Assembly (NCBI RefSeq): GCF_018918075.1
Contig: NZ_JAHLPW010000024.1
Coordinates: forward strand, 1 to 53,589
DNA from: Virgibacillus sp. MSJ-26
Lineage (GTDB): Bacteria > Bacillota > Bacilli > Bacillales > Amphibacillaceae
DNA: 53,589 nt
Reading direction: 5' to 3'
This document shows, piece after piece, positions 24,302 through 32,227 of this stretch. The notes beneath the pieces were generated by a model. That model was not told where the DNA came from and did no database searches. It saw nothing but the letters and a program-made list of their open reading frames with translations. A program made the position numbers and the translations under genes. How positions within the stretch are numbered: the stretch's first letter is position 1; the number at the start of each line of letters is the position of its first letter.

Positions 24302-26113
24302 GTGAAATATGTAGATACTTGGGATTTAGATAGCATTTTTCCTGGGGGTACAAATTCAGAGGATTTAAAAAGTAAATTAACAGAAGTTAAAGAGGCAATT
24401 GAAGAATACCAAAAACTATTAAGTAAGTCAGAACTTCAAGGTGGAGAATCATCGGTAAACACTCTAAAAACGATTCTTAAAGAAAAAGAATCTATTGGGA
24501 AAGGATTAGGCCAGGCAAGAACTTTTGTCCAAATGTGGCATGATGCTTATATGGATGATGAGCATGCTAGCGTTGTCATGGGCCAAATCATGGAATTGTA
24601 CAGCGACGTTCAAAAGCTCTCTAATTCTTTTACAAAAAAACTTGTAGCTATCTCAGACAATGATTGGCAGCAATTATTAGAAGATAACGAATTAAAGGAA
24701 GTATCGTTTGTATTAAATGAAATACGTGAAGAAGGTAAACGTCTTTTATCTGAAGAAGAAGAAAGGCTTATTGCTGACTTAGATAAAGATGGATTGTCCG
24801 CGTGGAGTAGTTTGTATGATACAACTGTTTCCATTATGACTATCCCATTTACAGACGAAGAAGGAAAAACAACCGATTTATCTGTCGGTCAGGCGATGAA
24901 CCGGATGTATGCTGATCCAGACCCTGAGGTGCGAAAGCAAATATTTGAAAATTGGGAAGCAGCTTGGACAAAATATGCTCCTATTTTTGCGGACACACTT
25001 AATCACTTAGATGGCTACAGGATTACATTGCAAAAGGCCCACCAATATAAGGATCATTTGGAGGAGCCGCTAGAATATAACCGGATGTCTAAAGAGACAC
25101 TTGATGCGATGTGGTCAGCAGTATCTAATAATAAGCAGCCGTTTACAGATTTTCTACAGCATAAAGCAGGGTTGTTAGGTATGGAAAAACTAGGTTGGCA
25201 AGATGTTGATGCACCTGTTACTTTAGGAGATGAGGAACCGACTCGATTTACATATGATGAAGCATGTGATTTTGTCATTGAAAACTTCGAATCATTTGGT
25301 CCTAAATTGACTGATTTTGCCAAGCATGCTCTTGAAAATCGTTGGGTTGAAGCTGAAGACAGACCTAACAAACGACCAGGAGGCTATTGTACGAGCCTAC
25401 CAGAATTTGAAGAATCCCGGATTTTCATGACATTTACTGGATCGCCAAGTGATACAAGCACATTGGCACATGAATTAGGTCATGCTTTCCATAGCCATGT
25501 GATGAAGGATCTACCGTCATTAAATCGAGGTTATGCTATGAATGTGGCAGAAACAGCCAGTACTTTTGCAGAGACGATTATCGGCAATGCAACGGTTGAA
25601 AATGCCAAGTCCAAAGAAGAAAAAGCAGCTCTTCTCGGTTCAAAACTAGAAGGCGCCACAGCTATGTTCTTAAATATTCATGCACGCTTCTTATTTGAAG
25701 ATGCCTTTTATAAAGAACGTGCGCAAGGTATCGTTTCTGAGAAAAGATTAAATGAACTCATGGTAGAAGCTCAAAAAGAAGCATATGGTGATAGTTTAGC
25801 CAGCTACCACCCGCATTTCTGGTGTAGTAAATTACACTTCTTTATTGATAGTGTGCCGTTTTATAATTTCCCGTACACATTTGGTTATTTGTTTAGTTTA
25901 GGTGTTTACGCTGAGTACTTAAAGCATCCAGAAGGGTTTGAGGATAAATATATTGCGCTCTTAAAAGATACTGGATCGATGAAAGTAGAAGATCTTGCTC
26001 AAAAACATCTAGGCGTTGATTTAACAAAAGAAGAATTCTGGGCAGAAGGAATTGAGTTAATGGCGAAAGATGTGGAAGAGTTTATTCGATTGACAAATGA
26101 GATAGAAAAGTAA
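24302..26113 (+). CDS. pepF: M3-family oligoendopeptidase F
   Basis: The protein has 603 residues, starting at GTG after AAAAGGAGAG. It is a full-length M3B metallopeptidase: the zinc motif is in TLAHELGHAFHSHV (HExxH), followed about 25 residues later by NVAETASTFAE with the third ligand Glu. The N-terminal helical domain and the C-terminal HPHFWCSKLHFFIDSVPFYN segment close the substrate channel. PepF cuts oligopeptides of roughly 7-17 residues in the cytoplasm. No signal peptide is present. The gene is monocistronic and ends in a strong terminator. Confidence 0.95.
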   Translation: MKYVDTWDLDSIFPGGTNSEDLKSKLTEVKEAIEEYQKLLSKSELQGGESSVNTLKTILKEKESIGKGLGQARTFVQMWHDAYMDDEHASVVMGQIMELYSDVQKLSNSFTKKLVAISDNDWQQLLEDNELKEVSFVLNEIREEGKRLLSEEEERLIADLDKDGLSAWSSLYDTTVSIMTIPFTDEEGKTTDLSVGQAMNRMYADPDPEVRKQIFENWEAAWTKYAPIFADTLNHLDGYRITLQKAHQYKDHLEEPLEYNRMSKETLDAMWSAVSNNKQPFTDFLQHKAGLLGMEKLGWQDVDAPVTLGDEEPTRFTYDEACDFVIENFESFGPKLTDFAKHALENRWVEAEDRPNKRPGGYCTSLPEFEESRIFMTFTGSPSDTSTLAHELGHAFHSHVMKDLPSLNRGYAMNVAETASTFAETIIGNATVENAKSKEEKAALLGSKLEGATAMFLNIHARFLFEDAFYKERAQGIVSEKRLNELMVEAQKEAYGDSLASYHPHFWCSKLHFFIDSVPFYNFPYTFGYLFSLGVYAEYLKHPEGFEDKYIALLKDTGSMKVEDLAQKHLGVDLTKEEFWAEGIELMAKDVEEFIRLTNEIEK

Positions 26114-26117
26114 TTAT

Positions 26118-26160
26118 AGGACATGCCCACCATGAAATCGAACGTGATGGGCATGTTTTT
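26118..26160 (+). terminator. terminator of pepF, overlapping the Uma2 gene end
   Basis: ACATGCCCA (26121-26129) pairs with TGGGCATGT (26148-26156), then T-run. The run touches the stop codon of the convergent Uma2 gene, so it may serve both strands. Confidence 0.85.
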
Positions 26161-26725
26161 AGTTAAAGATATTTTTCGTTTCAATTTGAAAATGATTAAA
26201 TATCCTGGAAATAGCGGAATCTCCTTTGTTCACTAAGTCAAACTGAACTTCACCATTTTCATCGTGACTATAAATCAAGATACGGTTTTCCATTGGATCA
26301 ATAATCCAGTATTCCTTAACGCCGTGTTCCATATAAAGATTTAACTTCCTTACAAGGTCATGAGATTTATTAGACCGGCTTAATATTTCAATAATAAACT
26401 CTGGTGCACCGGCATATTCATTTTTTGTAAAGTTTTCAGGCTGACAGGTTACAAATAAGTCAGGAACCACTCGTTTATGATCATTAGTATTTTGAGCGTT
26501 TCCAGCAAAAAGTACATCTGTTGGAGCAGAAAATACTTCACAGTGACTGGACTTTAAAATTTGATAAAGCTCTCCTTGTAGATAAGATGATATTCTCTGA
26601 TGTTCTATACTTGGCGATGGAGACATATAAATAATCCCGTCGATATATTCCAGGATATTTTCAGTTCGCTTTCGTTTCTCCTCGAATTCCTCATAGGTGT
26701 TGAAGTTTTTATCGGTTAAACTCAT
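26159..26725 (-). CDS. Uma2-family (DUF820) restriction-endonuclease-like protein
   Basis: The protein has 188 residues from the ATG at 26725; a preceding in-frame ATG lies on the AAGG binding site and is rejected. It has the Uma2/DUF820 layout: YEEFEEKRKRTENILEYIDG, SPSIEHQRISSYLQGEL, then the PD-(D/E)xK-like core VVPDLFV and PEFIIEILSRSNKSHDLVRK, and VKEYWIIDP. These are nuclease-fold proteins, usually many per genome in cyanobacteria and few in Bacillus, with no firmly known role. Whether this one cuts DNA is untested. It is convergent with pepF and probably monocistronic. Confidence 0.9.
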   Translation of the reverse strand: MSLTDKNFNTYEEFEEKRKRTENILEYIDGIIYMSPSPSIEHQRISSYLQGELYQILKSSHCEVFSAPTDVLFAGNAQNTNDHKRVVPDLFVTCQPENFTKNEYAGAPEFIIEILSRSNKSHDLVRKLNLYMEHGVKEYWIIDPMENRILIYSHDENGEVQFDLVNKGDSAISRIFNHFQIETKNIFN

Positions 26726-26798
26726 TTCAATCACCATCCTTGTTTAAATTATATGTGATAGCGTGTGAGAAATAAATGTATATCCTTTGAAGAAAACT

Positions 26799-27425
26799 TC
26801 AAAATTCCTTTGATGATAGCGGAAGAAGTAATTTAATTCCACGCTTATTAAACGGGATGAGCTTGCTGTCGGCAACTAAATGACTTATATAGCCAATCAG
26901 ACATGTGTAATAGACGCCAGGAATCCCAAGCGAAATTTCTAAATTATAAGCAATCACGGCAAAAAAGATCACCCCGATAATCGAGTGGGTATACGTACGG
27001 TGAGAAATTATTGATGCAATGATAATATATAGGCCCATGAACGTAATCCAAGACTCTTCTAACGTTAATCCACCAATCAGTACACCTATTCCCGTAATGG
27101 TTAACATATGTTTTTGTTTAATGGAGGAAGCAATTCCCATAACAAGTGCTCCAATACCCATCCCGATATATTTCTCTGTACCTGATCCCTTAAAAAAACT
27201 ATAAAAGATCAACATAATGCCAATCAATTGTGCAACGATACGAATCATTGTATGTGAGAAGGTGATTCTGCCACTGAGCTTCCCATCGATATCTAGATCA
27301 GGCACTAACCCAGAAATACCTCCGAGTCCGATAAGAATTATTGTTGTACTAGGATCAGTATGGAGTGTATTTGCGACCATAAAACCGCTTGCTGCGCCAA
27401 TTGTAGCGTGTGCTGTACCATTCAA
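26799..27425 (-). CDS. YdjM-like membrane-bound metal-dependent hydrolase
   Basis: The protein has 208 residues, starting at TTG after AGGAGA. It starts NGTAHATIGAASGFMVA with an early His, continues with GLVPDLDIDGKLSGRITFSH, then SHRTYTHSIIG and GYISHLVADSK. This arrangement of His and Asp between about five hydrophobic helices is that of YdjM (DUF457) proteins, related to membrane phosphoesterases and called metal-dependent hydrolases. In Escherichia coli ydjM is under LexA; I found no clear Bacillus-type SOS box here. The substrate is unknown. Confidence 0.85.
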   Translation of the reverse strand: MNGTAHATIGAASGFMVANTLHTDPSTTIILIGLGGISGLVPDLDIDGKLSGRITFSHTMIRIVAQLIGIMLIFYSFFKGSGTEKYIGMGIGALVMGIASSIKQKHMLTITGIGVLIGGLTLEESWITFMGLYIIIASIISHRTYTHSIIGVIFFAVIAYNLEISLGIPGVYYTCLIGYISHLVADSKLIPFNKRGIKLLLPLSSKEF

Positions 27426-27623
27426 ATTTCATTCTCCTAAGCAATTAATTTCTTGTTTTATTATACAAGCCATTAGAGAAAATGGTTAGTATTTTTATTA
27501 ATGAAATAAAAATCAAAACTAATTCCATTTCTTTTATGAATAATTTTAAACAATTTTCGTTTGTATGTATAATTTTAGAATTATTCAAACTATAATGGTG
27601 ATAGAAGTATAGAAAGTAGGTAT

Positions 27624-28796
27624 ATGATGGATGCCGCCATTTCGCTAAAAGAGATTGCTTGGAAACGTATTTTGTTTTTTCTATTGCTGATATTGATTCC
27701 GAATTATCTTTTAATGCAGGTTCAAATCACTGGTTGGGTTAGTCACAGTCTTGGTTTAGCGACCGCCATTGACCTCACAATTTGTTTACCTTTAATTATT
27801 TATTTCTTTGGTTTTAGAAAGAGGGTTTCAATTCTAGTTTTAATAGGATGTATGTTTTGTGGGTTGCTTCTCGCTAATTGGATGATCCCAAATGAAGCTG
27901 ATGGATATCTGTCCTACTTTAATAATTCCTTTATTGCATTAGAAGCTGGTATTATTGCCTTTGAAGTCTTCATATTTATTATTGTTTTAAAGAAATTACC
28001 TCTTTTTATAAAAAAAATAAAGAAAGAACAAAAGAATCATTTTCATTTTTTACTTAGTTTCTCGGCGGCCATTAGAGAAACATTCTCATTTGAAAATAAG
28101 AAGTTAAATAAATTTCAACTGGTCTTTCGTATTTTAGCGACCGATATTTCGGCCGTTTACTATAGTTTGTTTTCTTGGAAAAAAAAGCCACCGATTATGC
28201 AAAATGATGAAGGGAAAACTTTTACAATGCATAAAGATGGGGCATATTTAGGCGTATTTTTCATGCTTGTTCATGCTATGGCTATCGAAATAGTGGGTGT
28301 CCACATGATAATAGCACAATTTGATACAATACTCGCTTGGGTGGTTACAGTTTTAGACATTTATCTGTTGCTGTTTATCATAGCGGATTACCAAGCCATT
28401 CGGTTATCTCCAGTAGTTGTCGATTCAAAGGGTTTGCATTTTCAAAAAGGGATTCGCCAATATGGATTTGTTCCTTTGAATGTTATACAAGAGATTAACG
28501 AAAATACAAAAAGTATAGAGGAGATAAAACAAGATAAAAAAGGATTTTCACTAGCTATTCAGGGTATTGAAAAAGAAAGAATTCCTCATGTCATTGAGTT
28601 GAAGAAACCCATAAAAGTATATCAATTCTTTGGGTACAGTAAAAAGGTCGAGTCAATTTATATTAAAGTGGATGACGTTCACGAGTTTAATGTATATATG
28701 CAAAAAGTTGAGAACGCAGGAAATATAGAAAGAGAGTTCAACGGAACAGAAGGCGAGGGAGGAGCACAAGCTTCTTTAAAAAGTGAAAAAGATTAG
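27624..28796 (+). CDS. uncharacterised polytopic membrane protein
   Basis: The protein has 390 residues. Residues 1-130 hold four hydrophobic helices (for example ILFFLLLILIPNYLLM and FIALEAGIIAFEVFIFIIVL), followed by a basic cytoplasmic stretch, two more helices at about 205-255, and a soluble C-terminal part with beta-rich segments (LSPVVVDSKGLHFQKGIRQ, VYQFFGYSKKVESIYIKVDD) that recalls PH-like domains. Similar Bacillus proteins carry the misleading database name beta-carotene monooxygenase. No catalytic motif is visible. Two adjacent ATG codons can serve as the start. It is monocistronic with a terminator. Confidence 0.7.
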   Translation: MMDAAISLKEIAWKRILFFLLLILIPNYLLMQVQITGWVSHSLGLATAIDLTICLPLIIYFFGFRKRVSILVLIGCMFCGLLLANWMIPNEADGYLSYFNNSFIALEAGIIAFEVFIFIIVLKKLPLFIKKIKKEQKNHFHFLLSFSAAIRETFSFENKKLNKFQLVFRILATDISAVYYSLFSWKKKPPIMQNDEGKTFTMHKDGAYLGVFFMLVHAMAIEIVGVHMIIAQFDTILAWVVTVLDIYLLLFIIADYQAIRLSPVVVDSKGLHFQKGIRQYGFVPLNVIQEINENTKSIEEIKQDKKGFSLAIQGIEKERIPHVIELKKPIKVYQFFGYSKKVESIYIKVDDVHEFNVYMQKVENAGNIEREFNGTEGEGGAQASLKSEKD

Positions 28797-28810
28797 TTCC
28801 TAAGATTTTA

Positions 28811-28856
28811 AGAAGGACTCTTTCTTAGCTGTAGCTGGAAAGAGTCCTTTCGTTTT
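28811..28856 (+). terminator. terminator of the membrane-protein gene
   Basis: AAGGACTCTTTC (28813-28824) pairs perfectly with GAAAGAGTCCTT (28838-28849), followed by TCGTTTTG. Confidence 0.8.
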
Positions 28857-28877
28857 GAAATTATTGTTGATCATGTC

Positions 28878-29513
28878 TCAAAAATAATCAGACGACCCAT
28901 CTTTAATTAAAGACACAAAGTGTGTTAAAATTTTAGCGGTTAAGCCCCAAATTACTTTCCCATTATATTCATAGAAAAGCTCATCCAATTGGTGAGTTCG
29001 CCAGTCATAATTTTCTCCTCCCATAATCAGATCATAAGGAAAGTTATCTTCTGGCAAGACCTCATAGTTAACTTTATACTTTTTAGGCTTTGTATTAAGG
29101 AAAAAAGAAAGCGGAACAGTAAAAATTTCTGCAACCTCATCTTTATTTGGAGTAACTTTTTCAATATCTTTTAATCTACCAATATAAGGATATATTATTC
29201 TTCCGAAGTCAGAGACCATATAATCGAGCGGAAAGACATCATACACATCCACTTTAGGAATCCTTAACTCTTCAGACGTCTCCCGAATGGCAGTATAAGC
29301 TGTATTCCTATCCCCTTCGTCAACTTTACCACCAGGAAAACAAATATCACCCGGTTGAGTACGTAAATTCATCGAGCGGACTTCAAAGAGAATATGTGTT
29401 TCTTCCTGCATTTCAATAAGAGGGAGCAGTACAGCATATTTTTTAAAATATTCTTCGCCAAGAATGGACGGCTTTCGACTCTTCAACTTCGCAATAATAC
29501 TTGATGCATTCAA
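28878..29513 (-). CDS. NUDIX CoA pyrophosphatase-like protein
   Basis: The protein has 211 residues, starting at TTG after GGAGGGG. It has the NUDIX box GGKVDEGD then AIRETSEELRI, preceded by the segment MNLRTQPGDICFPGG. The latter resembles the LRxHxGQICFPGG signature of CoA pyrophosphatases (NudL/YeaB-like), which split coenzyme A to 3',5'-ADP and phosphopantetheine. One conserved His of that motif is replaced here (Gln), so substrate preference may differ. It is monocistronic. Confidence 0.87.
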   Translation of the reverse strand: MNASSIIAKLKSRKPSILGEEYFKKYAVLLPLIEMQEETHILFEVRSMNLRTQPGDICFPGGKVDEGDRNTAYTAIRETSEELRIPKVDVYDVFPLDYMVSDFGRIIYPYIGRLKDIEKVTPNKDEVAEIFTVPLSFFLNTKPKKYKVNYEVLPEDNFPYDLIMGGENYDWRTHQLDELFYEYNGKVIWGLTAKILTHFVSLIKDGSSDYF

Positions 29514-29604
29514 TTCATCCCCTCCAATACAATACCCAATAAATACTGTATACTATATATTATACAAGCCCACACACCTTAAAGACCAATAATTGAAAAA
29601 AAGC

Positions 29605-29670
29605 GGGACATGGGGACAGGCACCGCGTCCCATTGCTAGGTCTGGGACAGAGCACCTGTCCCCATGTCCC
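29605..29670. repeat. large palindrome of GGGACA/TGTCCC type before the SLAP gene
   Basis: A perfect 16-bp inverted repeat (GGGACATGGGGACAGG at 29605-29620, CCTGTCCCCATGTCCC at 29655-29670) encloses a second one (GTCCCA 29627-29632, TGGGAC 29643-29648). Such GGGGACAGG(T/C)GCC-type palindromes are, as I remember, spread in Firmicutes genomes and sometimes linked to REP-type (Y1) transposases; none is present here. It ends one base before the Shine-Dalgarno sequence of the next gene. Confidence 0.9.
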
Positions 29671-29685
29671 AGAGGAGGGGAAGTT

Positions 29686-30066
29686 ATGCAGTGTCTTCGG
29701 TTTGAGGCAGCTTGGGATAAAACAATTGCGCCTCGGGACAGAAGGTTTCTTGAAAAGATATTTTCTGAAACCAACATGGAATATAGTGATGGTGTGCATT
29801 TTACATTTGTGCGGGAAGCGATAAATCACAGGAAAGATTTGCTTGTGACCGTATTAATTCATAATTGCTATGAGAGAAAGATTTCAATGGAGGAGGTAGC
29901 CATTGCTTATAGACGGGGAGAAAGAACGATAGCGATAGATACGTTTAATTTGCCCTTTGCAGTCAATGCAAAAACAACAATGCCATGGACGTTCATATAT
30001 TCTCAGCCATATTCTATAGAAGGGACTCCGGACTTTGAAATTAATTCAGTGTCTTGTAGCCATTAA
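29686..30066 (+). CDS. SLAP-domain protein
   Basis: The protein has 126 residues from the ATG at 29686, which follows GAGGAGGGG by 6 bases. It matches the Bacillus SLAP domain: FEAAWDKTIAPRDRRFLEKIF, then GVHFTFVREAINHRKDLLVTVLIHN, and TMPWTFIYSQP. SLAP proteins are small, one-domain proteins, often encoded near the accessory Sec system, but their role is unclear. There is no Sec2 gene nearby. The large palindrome directly before the ribosome binding site would lie in the mRNA leader if transcription starts upstream of it. Confidence 0.8.
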   Translation: MQCLRFEAAWDKTIAPRDRRFLEKIFSETNMEYSDGVHFTFVREAINHRKDLLVTVLIHNCYERKISMEEVAIAYRRGERTIAIDTFNLPFAVNAKTTMPWTFIYSQPYSIEGTPDFEINSVSCSH

Positions 30067-30228
30067 AAATATTAACGTGTCATGTAAAAAAGCATACATT
30101 TAAATGAATATATGTTATAATCAAAGAGCGATGAGCTGCTTTGCATAAGTCGAAGAATGCAATATATGTGGATGTGAACACATGATTTTTCGCCGCAAAT
30201 GATAACTCGTAAATGACGAGTTAATAAA

Positions 30229-30260
30229 AAACGTCTGTAAACTTTACAGACGTTTTTTTT
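30229..30260. terminator. bidirectional terminator between SLAP and immunity genes
   Basis: AACGTCTGTAA (30230-30240) pairs with TTACAGACGTT (30244-30254), with A before and T after, so it can serve both the plus-strand SLAP gene and the minus-strand toxin/immunity operon. A second hairpin, AACTCGT/ACGAGTT, lies at about 30203-30222. Confidence 0.85.
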
Positions 30261-30269
30261 GATTATTTA

Positions 30270-30632
30270 TCATTTTTCTTGCCGGAATTCTTCTAACTTC
30301 TTAAACCACGTCACAATCAGTTCGCGTAATTCTATTGTATCTATTTCATAAGCAGGGTACACGTCAACGTTTTCCATCCCTGCAAACAAATCTGAAATAA
30401 CTGTAGTCTTGGATTTGATTGTAAGCGTGCTTCGATTTCCGTTTGATATGATTTCTCGCTTTTCTCCAGCCAAAACTTGATCAATCTCTTGTAATATTTT
30501 CCCGTGTAAGAGAGGAGCGTCGGCCATTAAAAATTCTCCAACAATTTTCATATCAGGTTTATCAAATTCAATAATTAATCGTTTTTTTTCGCTAGAGCCA
30601 TTTTTTAAAGTCACTTCTCTAAAATAAAACAT
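30270..30632 (-). CDS. probable immunity protein of the EndoU toxin
   Basis: The protein has 120 residues from the ATG at 30632, 8 bases after GAGAGGTGAT; the frame is open upstream only because it overlaps the toxin gene. It is soluble, acidic to neutral, without signal peptide, starts MFYFREVTLKNGSSEKKRLI and ends in a charged helix (LIVTWFKKLEEFRQEK). I do not recognise the family with certainty. The start lies 7 bases after the stop codon of the EndoU gene, so they form an operon in the toxin-then-immunity order usual for polymorphic toxins. The immunity role is inferred from that position and its size. Confidence 0.6.
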   Translation of the reverse strand: MFYFREVTLKNGSSEKKRLIIEFDKPDMKIVGEFLMADAPLLHGKILQEIDQVLAGEKREIISNGNRSTLTIKSKTTVISDLFAGMENVDVYPAYEIDTIELRELIVTWFKKLEEFRQEK

Positions 30633-30639
30633 CTTGTCA

Positions 30640-31167
30640 TCACCTCTCATAAACCGGAAATGCAGATATGATTTGTTCGTTATTATCAAGATACATTCGA
30701 ATAACAACCCCATCAGAAGTAAGACCTTCAAAAGTGTTTCCAGTAATGAATGTTTTTGTTTCATAAGCTTCATTAATCGCATCTACTACATCTTGGGAAT
30801 CCCATTCATCTGGAAAAAATGTTGACTTCCCACCGTTTGATGTTTTTTTCACGTCACTAACAATTACTTCTGCTTCATAGATACCAACTTCATTTGGTTT
30901 TGTTTCTGTGCCCTCGATAATTTCTCCTTTTTTGGTTGGCAATTGATTGTAATGATAGCCTACAGCTTGTCCATTCTTATTCAATTCACCTTCTAAAATA
31001 TGCTCTAAAGCACCCCTTCTAAAATGTTCAACGTGATCCAAGTCGTTAATGTCCGTGACCTCGAAAGTTTGATTGTTATTATGACTATCAAGCCCATCCA
31101 AATCACAACCGACAAATAAAAGAATCATAAAAACAGTTAATAAAATAGCTGAAAATTTTTTCTTCAT
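30640..31167 (-). CDS. lipoprotein with C-terminal EndoU-type RNase toxin domain
   Basis: The protein has 175 residues from the ATG at 31167, after AAAGGTG. The N-terminus is a lipoprotein signal peptide (MKKKFSAILLTVFMILLFVG) with lipobox FVGC and Cys21 as the lipidation site. After a short acidic, Asn-rich spacer, residues 45-175 match the bacterial EndoU nuclease domain: ALEHILEGELNKNG (His56), AVGYHYNQ (His72), GIYEAEVIV, GGKSTFFPDEW (Lys114), then SDGVVIRMYLDNNEQIISAFP. The two His and Lys fit the EndoU triad; the usual Thr/Ser-x-Tyr is Ser-x-Phe here. EndoU toxins cut RNA in rival cells. A membrane-anchored, stand-alone version is unusual. The gene directly downstream is the likely immunity gene. 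Confidence 0.82.
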   Translation of the reverse strand: MKKKFSAILLTVFMILLFVGCDLDGLDSHNNNQTFEVTDINDLDHVEHFRRGALEHILEGELNKNGQAVGYHYNQLPTKKGEIIEGTETKPNEVGIYEAEVIVSDVKKTSNGGKSTFFPDEWDSQDVVDAINEAYETKTFITGNTFEGLTSDGVVIRMYLDNNEQIISAFPVYER

Positions 31168-31344
31168 AACATTCACCTTTTGTCTCTCTATGTGTAGAAT
31201 ACAATTAATATTACTATGTTAGCTTTTGTTTTGTCTATTTTTTAGATGATCCTCAAAAGGCAATTTTCATATCCTAGTTATAACATATCAATATCCTTCA
31301 TAAACATATAGATAGTTAAAAATGAACAGGGAGGGACTAATTAT

Positions 31345-32145
31345 TTGATAAGAGCGCTTCTCGCTGGTCAGTTGACATGGAACATCCCCCTTTTATTTTT
31401 ATTTGTTAGTCTTACGATTACGATACTATATATTTTTTATCTAAGAAGATATGGAACTACTTCGCGGAGACGGCCTCTCCTTTATCTGACGGGCATTTGG
31501 CTATTATATCTTGTAATAGGCAGTCCATTACTAGCACTAAGTCACCTTTCATTCAGCTTCCATATGATTCAAATGAGTTTTGTTTTTTTCATCATACCAC
31601 CACTCGTCCTACTCGGTATTCCCCGTGAAATATATGAGAATCTCATTAAACGATCTTTTATTATAAAAATCCGCTTGATGTCCCCAACACCTAAAACAGC
31701 GTTAGTTATTTTTGCCATTCTATTTTTCCTTTATCATTTACCTTTTCTACTACAGATAATTACAGAGTACCCACTTGTTCAAAAAGCTTATCTCATATTG
31801 CTGTTTATGTTGACGGTTAGAATGTGGTGGCCAATTGCTTCGCCTAATCCCGAGCAACGTGTTAGAGCCTCTGAACGAAAAAAATATCTTCTTGAAAGCA
31901 GTTGGTACATTATGCCGGCCTGTCTGATGTTTATTATTAGTGCATTGTTTGATGGTATGAACAATCCTTTCTTAAGCGAGGCGGCAACGACTCTATGTCT
32001 TCCAGCCGACACGACAATTGACATCTTACCACCGCCTTTTAATACAAAGTATGACCAAGTGATTGCTGGTGTCTCAATGCTAGGGCTGCATAAGTTTAGT
32101 CTATTTGCCACAAATAGACTTGAAGATAGAATGAGGGAGTTTTAA
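31345..32145 (+). CDS. ctaG: cytochrome c oxidase assembly factor, CtaG (caa3 type)
   Basis: The protein has 266 residues, starting at TTG after GGGAGGGA, and about seven hydrophobic helices. Family features include WNIPLLFLFVSLTITILY, SFHMIQMSFVFFIIPPLVLLG with conserved His/Met, FLYHLPF, WWPIASPNPEQR and GLHKFSLFA near the end. In Bacillus subtilis CtaG is needed for active cytochrome caa3 oxidase, probably in copper delivery. It is slightly shorter than B. subtilis CtaG (about 297). The copper ATPase gene lies 82 bases downstream on the same strand, which fits a joint role in copper handling. Confidence 0.9.
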   Translation: MIRALLAGQLTWNIPLLFLFVSLTITILYIFYLRRYGTTSRRRPLLYLTGIWLLYLVIGSPLLALSHLSFSFHMIQMSFVFFIIPPLVLLGIPREIYENLIKRSFIIKIRLMSPTPKTALVIFAILFFLYHLPFLLQIITEYPLVQKAYLILLFMLTVRMWWPIASPNPEQRVRASERKKYLLESSWYIMPACLMFIISALFDGMNNPFLSEAATTLCLPADTTIDILPPPFNTKYDQVIAGVSMLGLHKFSLFATNRLEDRMREF

Positions 32146-32227
32146 AACCTCATTGCTCTCTATAACAAGGTTATAAATGTTTACTTTACGTAATAGACTT
32201 TATTAATATAATCAAAAGGTGGTAAAT

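Noticed and set aside
29553..29829. Minus-strand frames across the palindrome
   Set aside because: They arise from the palindrome and from the antisense of the SLAP gene; no binding site.
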